Of a DNA stretch of 64,000 bases, positions 8,021-15,830 are shown piece after piece. Each line of letters begins with the position of its first letter. Position 1 is the stretch's first letter. The stretch lies in NCBI RefSeq assembly GCF_007993865.1, contig NZ_VIUH01000019.1, positions 36,327 to 100,326 on the forward strand, in the 5' to 3' direction. This stretch comes from Pseudomonas sp. SJZ079. GTDB taxonomy: Bacteria; Pseudomonadota; Gammaproteobacteria; Pseudomonadales; Pseudomonadaceae. Made by a program: the position numbers and the translations under genes. Under the pieces are notes generated by a model. The model ran no database searches and had not been told where the DNA came from. It saw only the letters and a list, made by a program, of their open reading frames with translations.

Positions 8021-8506
8021 TCAGGCAATAGCGGGCAGGGCGCCCAGCTTGCCGCGGTGATAGACCATGGGCGTGACTTCGGTTTCGGGAAGAATCAGGT
8101 TCTTCACCGCGCCGACGATGATCGCGTGATCGCCGCCGTCGTATTCGCGCCACAACTCGCACTCGATGATCGCGGTGGCCTTGCTCAGCAGCGGATTGCC
8201 GCGTTCGCTGAGGTGCCAGTCGATGCCCTTGGCCTTGTCCTTGCCCTTGCCGGCGAAGGCATAGGCTTCGGCGGTCTGGTCGGCGGACAGCAGGTGGATG
8301 GCGAACTGCTTGCTGGCGCAGAGCACCGGGTAGGAGTCCGAGGCGTAGTTGGGGCAGAACAGCACCAGTGCCGGGTCAATCGACAGCGCGCTGAAGGCAC
8401 TGGCGGTGATGCCGACGATGCCGCCCTCTTCGTCGAGGCAGGTGATCACCGTGACCCCCGAGGGGAACGAGCCCATCACCTCTTTGTAAATGCCTGGTTC
8501 GATCAT
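8021..8506 (-). CDS. tgnA: Flavin reductase (TgnA-like)
   Basis: Small NAD(P)H:flavin oxidoreductase of 161 aa, HpaC/RutF-like split-barrel family. The SGVTVITCLDEEGGIVGITASAF opening and SLSIDPALVLFCP-like flavin-binding strand are typical, and GGDHAIIVGAVKNL near residues 124-137 is the conserved C-terminal motif. Such enzymes feed reduced FMN or FAD to a separate oxygenase. No partner oxygenase is present in the window, which is odd for a two-component system. In the trigonelline pathway TgnA is the reductase partner of TgnB. The gene lies 34 bp downstream of the aldehyde dehydrogenase in the same operon. The symbol is assigned from context. Confidence 0.85.
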   Translation of the reverse strand: MIEPGIYKEVMGSFPSGVTVITCLDEEGGIVGITASAFSALSIDPALVLFCPNYASDSYPVLCASKQFAIHLLSADQTAEAYAFAGKGKDKAKGIDWHLSERGNPLLSKATAIIECELWREYDGGDHAIIVGAVKNLILPETEVTPMVYHRGKLGALPAIA

Positions 8507-8540
8507 CTTTGCTACCTCTTGAATTCGGGCGGTTGGCCGC

Positions 8541-10022
8541 TCAACGCATGACGAAGGGGTCGGCCATCGGTTCCTGCGAGAGATTGATCCACACGGTTTT
8601 CTGTTCGGTGTAGGCCAGTACCGAGTCGATGCCGCTCTCGCGCCCGTAGCCGCTGTTCTTGAAGCCGCCGATCGGCGCCATGGCCGAGACCGCGCGGTAG
8701 GTGTTGACCCAGATGATCCCGGAGCGCACGTCGCGGGCCAGGCGGTGGGCGCGGCCGAGGTCGCGGGTCCAGATGCCGGCGGCCAGGCCGAACTGCGAGT
8801 CGTTGGCGATGGCCAGGGCTTCGGCTTCGTCTTTGAAGCGGATCACCGAGGCGACCGGGCCGAAGACTTCTTCCTGCATGATCTTCATCGAGTTGCTGTC
8901 GCACTCGAACAGGGTTGGCTCGTAGTACCAGCCGTTGCCGTCGATCGCGGGGCGTTTGCCGCCCAGGCGCAGCTTCGCGCCTTCGGCCAAGGCGTCGGCG
9001 ACCAGGCCTTCGACCACCGCCAGTTGCTGCGCGGTGGCCATGGGGCCCATCTCGCTGCTGTCGTCCTGCGGGTTGCCGATGCGGATGCGCTGGGCGCGGG
9101 CGACCAGGCGTTCGACGAATTCGTCGTAGATTTCGTCCTGCACCAGCAGGCGTGAGCCGGAGACGCAGCTCTGCCCGGAGGCGGCATAGATGCCGGCGAC
9201 TGCGCCGTTGACCGCGCTATCCAGGTCGGCGTCGGCGAAGATGATGTTCGGCGACTTGCCGCCCAGCTCCAGCGACAGCTTGGCGAAGTTCTCCGCACTG
9301 CTGCGCACCACGTGGCGGGCGGTGGCGGCACCGCCGGTGAAGGCGATCTTGCGTATCAGTGGATGACGGGTCAGGGCGGCGCCGGTGCTGGCCCCGTAAC
9401 CGGTGATGACGTTGACCACGCCCGGCGGAATGCCGGCTTCCAGGGCCAGGCGCGCCAGTTCGAGAATGGTCGCCGAGGCGTGCTCGGACGGTTTGATGAC
9501 CATGCAGTTGCCGGCGGCCAGGGCCGGCGCCAGTTTGATCGCGGTCAGGTACAGCGGGCTGTTCCAGGGAATGATCGCGGCCACCACGCCCAGCGGTTCG
9601 AGCACGGTGTAGCCGAACATGTCGGTCTTATCCAGCGGCAGGGTGCCGCCTTCGAGCTTGTCGGCCAGGCCGGCGGTGTAGTGGAAGAACTCCGGTAGGT
9701 AGCTGACCTGGCCGCGGGTTTCGCGGATCAGCTTGCCGTTGTCGCGGCTTTCCAGCTGGGCCAGCTGTTCCTTGTTCTCGGCGATCAGATCACCCAGGCG
9801 GCGCAGCAGCTTGCCCCGGGCGGTGGCGGTCAGGCCGCGCCAGGCTGGGCTTTCAAAGGCTTTTTGCGCGGACTGAACGGCGCGCTCGACGTCTGCTTCG
9901 TCGGCATCGGGCAGCTCCGCCCAAGGCTCGGCGAGTGCCGGGTTGAGGCTGTGGAAAGTCTTGCCGGAAAGGGCATCGACCCACTGGCCGTCGATGCACA
10001 TCTGAAAGCGGGTGAGTGTCAT
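8541..10022 (-). CDS. tgnC: Aldehyde dehydrogenase (TgnC-like)
   Basis: NAD(P)-dependent aldehyde dehydrogenase of 493 aa. The IIPWNSPLYL core, the catalytic Glu in LELGGKSP and nucleophilic Cys in ASGQSCVSG are intact. It starts inside the stop codon of the alpha/beta hydrolase gene (ATGA overlap at 10019-10022), so the two are translationally coupled. In trigonelline breakdown TgnC oxidises the 5-hydroxybutyrolactone ring-opening product to (E)-2-((N-methylformamido)methylene)succinate. The combination with a hydrolase, a flavin reductase and a succinate semialdehyde dehydrogenase is the reason for this call. The frame remains open to 10745, but that extension is the shadow of the hydrolase. 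Confidence 0.83.
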   Translation of the reverse strand: MTLTRFQMCIDGQWVDALSGKTFHSLNPALAEPWAELPDADEADVERAVQSAQKAFESPAWRGLTATARGKLLRRLGDLIAENKEQLAQLESRDNGKLIRETRGQVSYLPEFFHYTAGLADKLEGGTLPLDKTDMFGYTVLEPLGVVAAIIPWNSPLYLTAIKLAPALAAGNCMVIKPSEHASATILELARLALEAGIPPGVVNVITGYGASTGAALTRHPLIRKIAFTGGAATARHVVRSSAENFAKLSLELGGKSPNIIFADADLDSAVNGAVAGIYAASGQSCVSGSRLLVQDEIYDEFVERLVARAQRIRIGNPQDDSSEMGPMATAQQLAVVEGLVADALAEGAKLRLGGKRPAIDGNGWYYEPTLFECDSNSMKIMQEEVFGPVASVIRFKDEAEALAIANDSQFGLAAGIWTRDLGRAHRLARDVRSGIIWVNTYRAVSAMAPIGGFKNSGYGRESGIDSVLAYTEQKTVWINLSQEPMADPFVMR

Positions 10023-10852
10023 GCAACGATCCCCTTTGCTGGGTTCTCTGAGGTCTGGGCGCGGTTGAGGAAGTCGAGCAGCACCTGGTTGACCAGGCGC
10101 GGCGACTCCACCGGCATCATATGCCGCTGCTCGGCGAGCACGGCAACCTGGGCACCGGGAATGAGCTCGGCCAGTTCTTTGGCCATTTGCGGGGTCGAGC
10201 CGGGGTCCAGCTCGCCGGTGGCGATCAGGCTCGGCACGCGGATGCTGCCCAGCCGATCCACTTGGTACATGTCCTGGGTGGCGAACAGCTCGTAGGTGGT
10301 CAGGTAGCCCTCGGGGTCGTTGCTGGCCAGGGTCTGGCGTAGCGCGGCGATCTGCGCCGGGTTGGCGGCCTGGTATTCGCGGCTGAACCAGCGCGTCAAG
10401 GCCGCTTCGGCGTTGGCGTTGGGGCCGTACTGGGCGACCTGGCGAGTTCGCTCGATCACCGCGGCGCGTTGTTCCGGGCTGCGATTGAAGACGCTGTTGA
10501 GCACCACCAGGCCCTGGGTGTGCTGCGGGTAATGCAGGGCAAAGGCCCGCGCGATCAGGCCGCCCATCGAGAAGCCGATGATGGTGGCCTGTGGCAGCTG
10601 CAGGTGTTCGAGCAGTTCGCGCAGCTGCTCGGCATAGCCGAGCAGGTCGGTGCCGGTTGCCGGGCGTGGGCTGGCGCCGTGACCGAGCATGTCGTAGGCG
10701 ATGACCCGGAAGTGCGGAGCAAGACCGACGATCTGGCCGCCCCACATCTCTTTATTCAGGCCGACGCCGTGGATCAGTACCACGGGTTGGCCCTGGCCGG
10801 TCGCCAGGTAACTGGTGCCGGCGGGGGTGCGTTCAGCGGTGAGTAACATCAT
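10019..10852 (-). CDS. tgnD: Alpha/beta hydrolase (TgnD-like)
   Basis: Alpha/beta-hydrolase-fold enzyme of 277 aa. The oxyanion motif HGVG is at residues 28-31, the nucleophile elbow GFSMGG has Ser95, the acid Asp lies in ATGELDPGS, and the catalytic His is in EQRHMMPVE near the C-terminus. No signal peptide, so it is cytosolic. In the trigonelline pathway TgnD hydrolyses (E)-2-((N-methylformamido)methylene)succinate to succinate semialdehyde, methylamine, formate and CO2; related hydrolases act in pyridoxine breakdown. Two adjacent ATG codons are possible; the first, at 10852, has AGGAG 6 bp upstream and is chosen. It lies 25 bp downstream of the DUF1185 gene. Confidence 0.82.
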   Translation of the reverse strand: MMLLTAERTPAGTSYLATGQGQPVVLIHGVGLNKEMWGGQIVGLAPHFRVIAYDMLGHGASPRPATGTDLLGYAEQLRELLEHLQLPQATIIGFSMGGLIARAFALHYPQHTQGLVVLNSVFNRSPEQRAAVIERTRQVAQYGPNANAEAALTRWFSREYQAANPAQIAALRQTLASNDPEGYLTTYELFATQDMYQVDRLGSIRVPSLIATGELDPGSTPQMAKELAELIPGAQVAVLAEQRHMMPVESPRLVNQVLLDFLNRAQTSENPAKGIVA

Positions 10853-10877
10853 GGCTTGCTCCTGCACTGACCGGGGT

Positions 10878-11468
10878 TTACTGCGCCTGCTCGGCGGCCA
10901 GCTCTTCCAGGTCGATGTAACGGCTGCCGATGCGCGGGTGCAGGCGGCCACCGTTAGCGGCGCCCAGGACCACGACGATTTCGTCGGCACGCGGGGCGTC
11001 TTCGATGTGCATTTCCAGGGTGACGTAGTGCGAGCGCGCGCCTTCGTCATCCTTGTGCATCATCGGAATCTGGATCGAGGTGCCCGGGCCGCCGCGCTTG
11101 TTGGTGAAGCTCAGGTAGCTCTTGGCGTTCACCGCCTGGCGGTAGTGGTTGCCGAAGCGCAGGTTGTGGATCACCGCGGAGGCGTGTTCGATCTCGCCGT
11201 CGGCGCCGACTACGGCGGCCTTGCCATAGGCTTCGATCTTGTCTGCGCCGCCAATGGCGTCGGTCAGACGCTTGACCATCAGCTCACCCAGCTCGGAGGC
11301 GTGGGGGTTGAGCTCCGAGCGGATGTCTTCGACGAAGCCACGGCCGGCCCAGGGGTTCTTCATCACTACGGCCAGCCCCACCATGGTCACCGGCTTGTCA
11401 GTCGCCTTGCCACCTTCGATAAGGGTTTCTTCGACGTAGCTGACGATCTTGCGAATTTCAAAACTCAT
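10878..11468 (-). CDS. DUF1185 (amino acid synthesis family) protein
   Basis: Protein of 196 aa of the DUF1185 family, named amino acid synthesis family without proven function. Visible landmarks are MSFEIRKIVSYVEETLIEGG at the start, the NPWAGRGF segment near residue 40, and GGPGTSIQIPMMHKDDEGAR near residues 125-145. It is the first gene of the leftward operon that continues through hydrolase, dehydrogenase and flavin reductase. The ATG at 11468 is favoured by an AGGAG ribosome site and by family alignment; the longer frame to 11525 would run into the operator at 11524-11535. The trigonelline study reported that a conserved hypothetical protein assists the last step; whether it is this family I cannot say. 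Confidence 0.87.
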   Translation of the reverse strand: MSFEIRKIVSYVEETLIEGGKATDKPVTMVGLAVVMKNPWAGRGFVEDIRSELNPHASELGELMVKRLTDAIGGADKIEAYGKAAVVGADGEIEHASAVIHNLRFGNHYRQAVNAKSYLSFTNKRGGPGTSIQIPMMHKDDEGARSHYVTLEMHIEDAPRADEIVVVLGAANGGRLHPRIGSRYIDLEELAAEQAQ

Positions 11469-11523
11469 GAGGCTCTCCTGGATAGATGAGGCAGTGTGAA
11501 GCGCATCGCGCTGGCTTGGTATC

Positions 11524-11535
11524 ATGGTATACCAT
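11524..11535. promoter_or_regulatory. GntR-type operator upstream of the DUF1185-led operon
   Basis: Perfect 12-bp palindrome ATGGTATACCAT, followed by AATAC, as in the site at 4284-4299. It is 56 bp upstream of the DUF1185 start. The minus-strand TATTAT hexamer overlapping its edge could be a -10, so binding would block the leftward promoter. Confidence 0.75.
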
Positions 11536-11658
11536 AATACATCTCGTGCAAGTCAAGCTTTTCGGCGGTGCCGCTGGTCGGCCTCAAGGCTTGAGGCTCT
11601 AAGCCTGCGGCGGTTGTCGAGGGTTGCCGACTAGCGGGCTTTGCTTCCGTGATTCGGT

Positions 11659-11674
11659 TTATGGTATACCGTAA
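11659..11674. promoter_or_regulatory. GntR-type operator on the BCCT side
   Basis: TTATGGTATACCGTAA, the 16-bp operator palindrome with one mismatch, followed by TAC. It is 168 bp upstream of the BCCT start and 135 bp from the other operator. It may serve the transporter promoter or allow looping between the two sites. Confidence 0.7.
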
Positions 11675-11841
11675 TACAAGCAAATGCTGCTGCCCATTCC
11701 AGGTTGCTTGACGGGCGGTTGCAGCCCTAGGTCGAAGGCGTGTGATTCGAGTCTTCTAGGTGCAGGCAGGGCGGGGTGCCCGGCATTGGCGATGAACACT
11801 ACTTTGTGTGCCCACTACAAAAATAAGGAGGAGACGCGCCC

Positions 11842-13413
11842 GTGAGCGAACATCCTATGCAAGGCTCCCACCGTCTGTTCGCAGGCGTTAACCCGACGAT
11901 GGCCATCTCATCCCTGGTGATGGTGGTGGGCTTCGTGCTGTTCACCGTGCTCTTCGGCGAGCTCGCCAACGGCCTGTACACCGGCATCAAGCAGTGGATC
12001 GAAAGCTCCCTGGGCTGGTACTACGTGGCGGTGGTCAGCGGCGTGTTGTTCTTCACCTTCTGGGTGGGGCTCAGTCGTTTCGGCAACCTGCGCCTGGGCC
12101 GCGATGACGAGCGCCCCGAGTTCAGCAACTTCTCCTGGTTCGCCATGCTGTTCAGTGCGGCGGTGGGCACCGGCCTGCTGTTCTGGAGCATTGCCGAGCC
12201 GGTGATGCACATGCAGGGCAACCCCTTCATGGACATGGCCGGGGTGGCGGCCAATACGCCGGAAGCGGCGCAGATCGCTCTGCGCGTGACCATGTTCCAC
12301 TGGGGCCTGCACGGCTGGTGCATCTACATCATCGTCGGCCTGATCCTGGCCTATTTCGCTTACCGTCGCGGCCTGCCGCTGACCATCCGTTCGGCGCTCT
12401 ACCCGCTGATCGGTGAGCGCATCTATGGGCCGATCGGCCATGCCGTCGACCTGCTGGCGATCTTCAGTACCCTGTTCGGCACTGCGACCACCCTGGGTTT
12501 GGGTGTGGCGCAGATGAATGCCGGGCTGAATTACATGTTCGGCCTGGAGGTGTCCACCACCAACCAGTTGATCCTGATTTCAGGCACGGCGGTGGTCGCC
12601 ACCCTGTCGGCGGTGTCGGGGGTGCGCAAGGGCATTCTCTGGCTCAGCGAGTGGAACATCCGCCTGAGCAGCATCCTGTTCCTGTTCCTCCTGCTGGCCG
12701 GCCCGACCGTGTTCCTTCTCGGCCTGTATGCCACCAGCCTGGGTGACTACCTGGCCAACTTCATCCCGATGGGGCTATGGACCGACTCCAACCCCGAGCG
12801 TCAGTGGCAGGGTTGGTGGACCATCTTCTATTGGGGCTGGTGGCTGTCCTGGGGCCCGTTTGTCGGCATGTTCATCGCGCGTATCTCCCGTGGCCGCACC
12901 GTGCGTCAGGTGGTGCTGGGCGGCATGCTCGCCGCGACCCTGGGCGCCTTCCTGTGGATCGTGATCATGGGCGGTACCGGGGTTTACCTGCAGCTGGCCG
13001 GCGCCGTCGACCTCAGTGCGGTGGCCAACAGCGATGTGACCATGGTGCTGTACAAGACCATCGAGGGCCTGAACGTGGAGTGGGCAACCATGGCCATGGC
13101 CGGCCTGGCGACCCTGATGATTGTCAGCTGGTTTGTCACCTCGGCCGACTCGGCCACCCTGGTGATCTGTACCATCCTGTCGATGGGCGATCAGAACCCA
13201 CCGCAACGCTTCCGCATCATCTGGGGTATGGGTCTTGGCGCGTTGGCCGGCGTGTTGCTGCTGGCGGGGGGCTTGCAGGGTTTGCAGGCGGCCACCATCG
13301 CGGCGGCGCTGCCGTTCTCCGTGGTGCTGCTGGTGATCTGTTACTGCCTGGTGCGCGCCCTGCATCAGGAAGAGGGCGAGCGCCTGAGTATCGAAAGCGC
13401 TCAGCGGGCGTAA
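11842..13413 (+). CDS. BCCT family betaine/carnitine/choline transporter
   Basis: Secondary transporter of 523 aa for quaternary-amine compounds in the inner membrane, with about 12 spans. Family landmarks are AAVGTGLLFWSIAEP near residues 104-118 and the signature WGWWLSWGPFVGMFIARISRG near residues 330-350. The protein lacks the long charged C-terminal tail of osmosensing BetP types, so it is more likely a nutrient importer. It starts with GTG behind a strong AAGGAGGAG ribosome site. It diverges from the putative trigonelline operon and shares an operator type with it. Trigonelline is a betaine, so this is the natural candidate importer; glycine betaine or carnitine are alternatives. Confidence 0.9.
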   Translation: MSEHPMQGSHRLFAGVNPTMAISSLVMVVGFVLFTVLFGELANGLYTGIKQWIESSLGWYYVAVVSGVLFFTFWVGLSRFGNLRLGRDDERPEFSNFSWFAMLFSAAVGTGLLFWSIAEPVMHMQGNPFMDMAGVAANTPEAAQIALRVTMFHWGLHGWCIYIIVGLILAYFAYRRGLPLTIRSALYPLIGERIYGPIGHAVDLLAIFSTLFGTATTLGLGVAQMNAGLNYMFGLEVSTTNQLILISGTAVVATLSAVSGVRKGILWLSEWNIRLSSILFLFLLLAGPTVFLLGLYATSLGDYLANFIPMGLWTDSNPERQWQGWWTIFYWGWWLSWGPFVGMFIARISRGRTVRQVVLGGMLAATLGAFLWIVIMGGTGVYLQLAGAVDLSAVANSDVTMVLYKTIEGLNVEWATMAMAGLATLMIVSWFVTSADSATLVICTILSMGDQNPPQRFRIIWGMGLGALAGVLLLAGGLQGLQAATIAAALPFSVVLLVICYCLVRALHQEEGERLSIESAQRA

Positions 13414-13462
13414 GCCCAAGGTGGTCGCGGCGGCTCATCAGCGCTGCGGCTTCACCGCTTTA

Positions 13463-13491
13463 GCAACCGCCGCCCATTGGGCGGCGGTTGC
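13463..13491. terminator. Strong hairpin between convergent BCCT and ada genes
   Basis: GCAACCGCCGCCC and GGGCGGCGGTTGC pair perfectly around ATT, 50 bp after the BCCT stop and 30 bp from the ada stop. Short T-rich flanks only; probably a shared bidirectional terminator. Confidence 0.7.
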
Positions 13492-13520
13492 GTTTCTGGC
13501 TTGCGGATTTCGTCAGGTGT

Positions 13521-14564
13521 CTAAGACGGGGCTACGCCGGGTTCCTGCTCACGGAGCAGCAGTGCGGCCTTGCGCTCCACGCCCCAGCGATAGCCACCCA
13601 GGGCACCGTTGGCGGCGACCACCCGGTGGCAGGGAATCAGCAGGCCCAGCGGGTTGCTGGCGCAGGCGCGGGCCACCGCCCGCGGGTGACTGCCGATGCT
13701 GGCGGCCAGCTCGCCGTAGCGCCGGGTCTGGCCCGCCGGGATCTGCCGCAAGGCGCGCCATACCTGCTGCTGGAAGGCCGTACCGCGCAGGTCCAGCGGC
13801 AGTTGTGCGGCACGCTGCGGCTCCTCGATCTGGGCGATCACCTGCTGCAGCCAGTCGCCCAGCTCGGCATCGTCGCGTTGCAACTGGGCGGCGGCGAAAC
13901 GCTGCTGCAGTTCGTCTTCGAGCTGCTCGGCAGCGTCGCCGAACAGCAGGGCGCAGACGCCTTTGGCGCTGCTGGCCAGCAGCAGTTGGCCCAGCGGGCA
14001 GGCGGCGATGGCGTAGTGCAGCACTTCACCGGCCGCTTGCTGGCGGCGCTGCGTAGGCGTCAGCGCATCACCATGCTCATACAGCGCGCGGGTGCCGGAA
14101 TAGCCGGCGGCCAGCGCGGCATCCAGCACCGAGTCGGCCTGGGGCAGGCGTGCTTCCAGCTGCGCGCGGCGCTGGGCGCTGGCCCAGCCTTTCGGCGTCA
14201 ATCCGGTGCGGGCCTTGAAGGCGCGCACCAGGTGCGAGGGCGACAGGCCGATGCGCGCGGCGAGTTGTTCCAGGGTCGGTGTCGGTTGCTGCTCGGTGAG
14301 CAGGCGGCAGGCGGCAGCCACCAGTTGGTCGAGCTGCTCGGCCGGGCTGGCGCCCTGCGGTGAGCAGCGCTTGCAGGCGCGAAAGCCGGCGCTTTCGGCG
14401 CTGGCCGGGTCAAGATGAAAGCTGACGTTGTGGCGCAGCGGCCGGCGTGCCGGACAGCTGGGCCGGCAATAGATGCCGGTGGAGCGGACGGCGAAGACGA
14501 ACTGGCCATCGCGCGCGGCATCGCGGTTGCAGACGGCTTGCCAGCAGAGGTCGGGATCGAGCAT
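13521..14564 (-). CDS. ada: Ada: methylphosphotriester/O6-methylguanine-DNA methyltransferase and regulator
   Basis: Bifunctional alkylation-repair protein of 347 aa (E. coli Ada is 354). Residues 1-80 are the zinc domain that accepts methyl from phosphotriesters, with Cys residues in YCRPSCPAR and RACKRC. An AraC-type helix-turn-helix follows near residues 90-170. The C-terminal O6-methylguanine methyltransferase has the active Cys in IPCHRV near residue 320. All key cysteines are present, so adaptive-response regulation is plausible. The ATG at 14564 fits the family start; the frame upstream is unrelated. It stands alone on the minus strand. Confidence 0.95.
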   Translation of the reverse strand: MLDPDLCWQAVCNRDAARDGQFVFAVRSTGIYCRPSCPARRPLRHNVSFHLDPASAESAGFRACKRCSPQGASPAEQLDQLVAAACRLLTEQQPTPTLEQLAARIGLSPSHLVRAFKARTGLTPKGWASAQRRAQLEARLPQADSVLDAALAAGYSGTRALYEHGDALTPTQRRQQAAGEVLHYAIAACPLGQLLLASSAKGVCALLFGDAAEQLEDELQQRFAAAQLQRDDAELGDWLQQVIAQIEEPQRAAQLPLDLRGTAFQQQVWRALRQIPAGQTRRYGELAASIGSHPRAVARACASNPLGLLIPCHRVVAANGALGGYRWGVERKAALLLREQEPGVAPS

Positions 14565-14710
14565 GGCGCGGCTCCGGTGGGCGATAGGTCGATTGTCGGC
14601 GCTTGCGCCGGCGCCGCCAATCCGAATCGCACTTTCAAACTGACCGGCCCTACACCGCAAGGTTCGGCGGGCGCCGAATACCTTGCGAGTACAGCGGTTG
14701 CCAGGGTGGG

Positions 14711-14992
14711 CTATTGCCAGTCGAGGGTCAGCGCTTCCTGCCAGGCGAAGCGCTCGAAGTGGTTGGCGACCACCTGCTTGAGTTTATCCAGGTCGTCCTG
14801 CTTGGCACTCTCCACGCTTAGGCGCAGGCCTGTCGGTTCCGCGTGCAGGAGCGACAGGCCGAAGGCGAATTCGATACGGCCCTGCTGCTCGTCGAAGGCA
14901 ACGGGAATCTTGTGGGCGAAGTGTTTGCACAGACGGCCGATATAGCGCGCGGGTGTTGCCGTGGGCACAAAGGCATTGGCGGTCAGGGGCAT
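14711..14992 (-). CDS. DUF2218 family protein
   Basis: Small protein of 93 aa. It matches the DUF2218 family by its pattern of an N-terminal TPARYIGRLCKHFAHKIPV followed by a G-rich strand and LERFAWQEAL-like end. The family is found near siderophore and oxidoreductase genes but has no established activity. No signal peptide or membrane span. It lies 95 bp from the NAD(P)-binding oxidoreductase stop on the same strand. Confidence 0.8.
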   Translation of the reverse strand: MPLTANAFVPTATPARYIGRLCKHFAHKIPVAFDEQQGRIEFAFGLSLLHAEPTGLRLSVESAKQDDLDKLKQVVANHFERFAWQEALTLDWQ

Positions 14993-15087
14993 GTCGTCTC
15001 CATTGCTTGGAAATTGCGGGGAAGTGGTCGTGCTTCAGGCGCGTTGCGGGAGAGTCGGTGGCCGCACCTGCGCAGGTGTGCGCCGCT

Positions 15088-15729
15088 TCAGTACGCGACG
15101 GTAAAGCGCTGGCGGATATGCTGCGGATTTTCCAATTCATCGATGATCGCCACGGCCAGGTCGGTCACGGCGATTCCTGCGGGCGCTGCACCGGACATCA
15201 GCAGTTGATCGCTACCGAGGCGGAACTGGCCGGTGCGCTCGCCTGGATGGAGATGCGCCGGCGGCGAGATGAAACTCCAGTCCAGCGCCGTTTCGCTCTG
15301 GATCAGTTGCAGTGCCTGACGTGCGCCTTCTGCACCTTCTTTGTAGGCGGCGGGGAAGTCTGCGGTGTCGAGCAGTTGCAAGCCCGGCGCGACGTATAGG
15401 CTGCCGGCACCACCGACCACCAGCAGGCGTTGGACTGCGGCCTGTTTGACCGCCGCGTAAATGGCCTGGGTGCCCTGGACAAAGCGCTGACGAATATCGG
15501 CTGTGCCCCAGCCCGGGTTGAAGGCATGAATGACCGCGTCGTGGTCAGTCAGTTGGCCACTGAGCGCCTCGGCATCGTAGGCGTCTGCGGCCACAGCGGT
15601 CAGCGCGGCGTGTGGCGGCAGTTTCTGCGGATTGCGGACGATAGCGGTGACCTGATGGCCACGGTTCAAGGCTTCTTGCAGGACGGCGCTGCCGACGAAG
15701 CCGCTGGCGCCTATCAGGGCAATTTTCAT
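15088..15729 (-). CDS. NAD(P)-binding oxidoreductase, atypical SDR / NmrA-like
   Basis: Protein of 213 aa with a full Rossmann fold. The dinucleotide motif GASGFVGS is at residues 7-14, and the YxxxK of classical dehydrogenases is replaced by the YKEGAEGARQ helix near residues 130-139. It matches the small YwnB-type atypical SDR group, which act as quinone or flavin reductases or redox sensors. It is divergent from a LysR regulator 101 bp away, a common arrangement for an inducible oxidoreductase. The substrate is unknown. Confidence 0.88.
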   Translation of the reverse strand: MKIALIGASGFVGSAVLQEALNRGHQVTAIVRNPQKLPPHAALTAVAADAYDAEALSGQLTDHDAVIHAFNPGWGTADIRQRFVQGTQAIYAAVKQAAVQRLLVVGGAGSLYVAPGLQLLDTADFPAAYKEGAEGARQALQLIQSETALDWSFISPPAHLHPGERTGQFRLGSDQLLMSGAAPAGIAVTDLAVAIIDELENPQHIRQRFTVAY

Positions 15730-15739
15730 GGGTGTCTCC

Positions 15740-15830
15740 AGGTGAGCGATTGGTGGGACACATAATCGCAGCTGGATAAATGGCGGAAAAATAGGCTAAA
15801 AAGGCTTTCACTATTAAGTAGGGCTTACTA
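15740..15830. promoter_or_regulatory. Divergent promoter with LysR-like half-palindromes
   Basis: The 101-bp gap between the oxidoreductase and LysR genes contains an imperfect inverted repeat, TTAAGTA-gggc-TTACTAA, ending just before the LysR start. The spacing suits a LysR regulatory site; the assignment is tentative. Confidence 0.35.

Larger units (their letters stand above)
11469..11841. other. Divergent promoter region, tgn-like operon / BCCT
   Basis: A 373-bp gap between divergent genes. It carries two operator palindromes (11524-11535 and 11659-11674) and the AAGGAGGAG ribosome site of the BCCT gene at 11825-11833. No gene is seen here. Confidence 0.65.

Noticed and set aside
10023..10745. 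Upstream extension of the tgnC-like frame to give a 734-aa protein
   Set aside because: The extension overlaps the alpha/beta hydrolase in another frame, and its composition (Arg/Pro-rich) is that of a GC-rich shadow. The ATG at 10022 overlaps the hydrolase stop.
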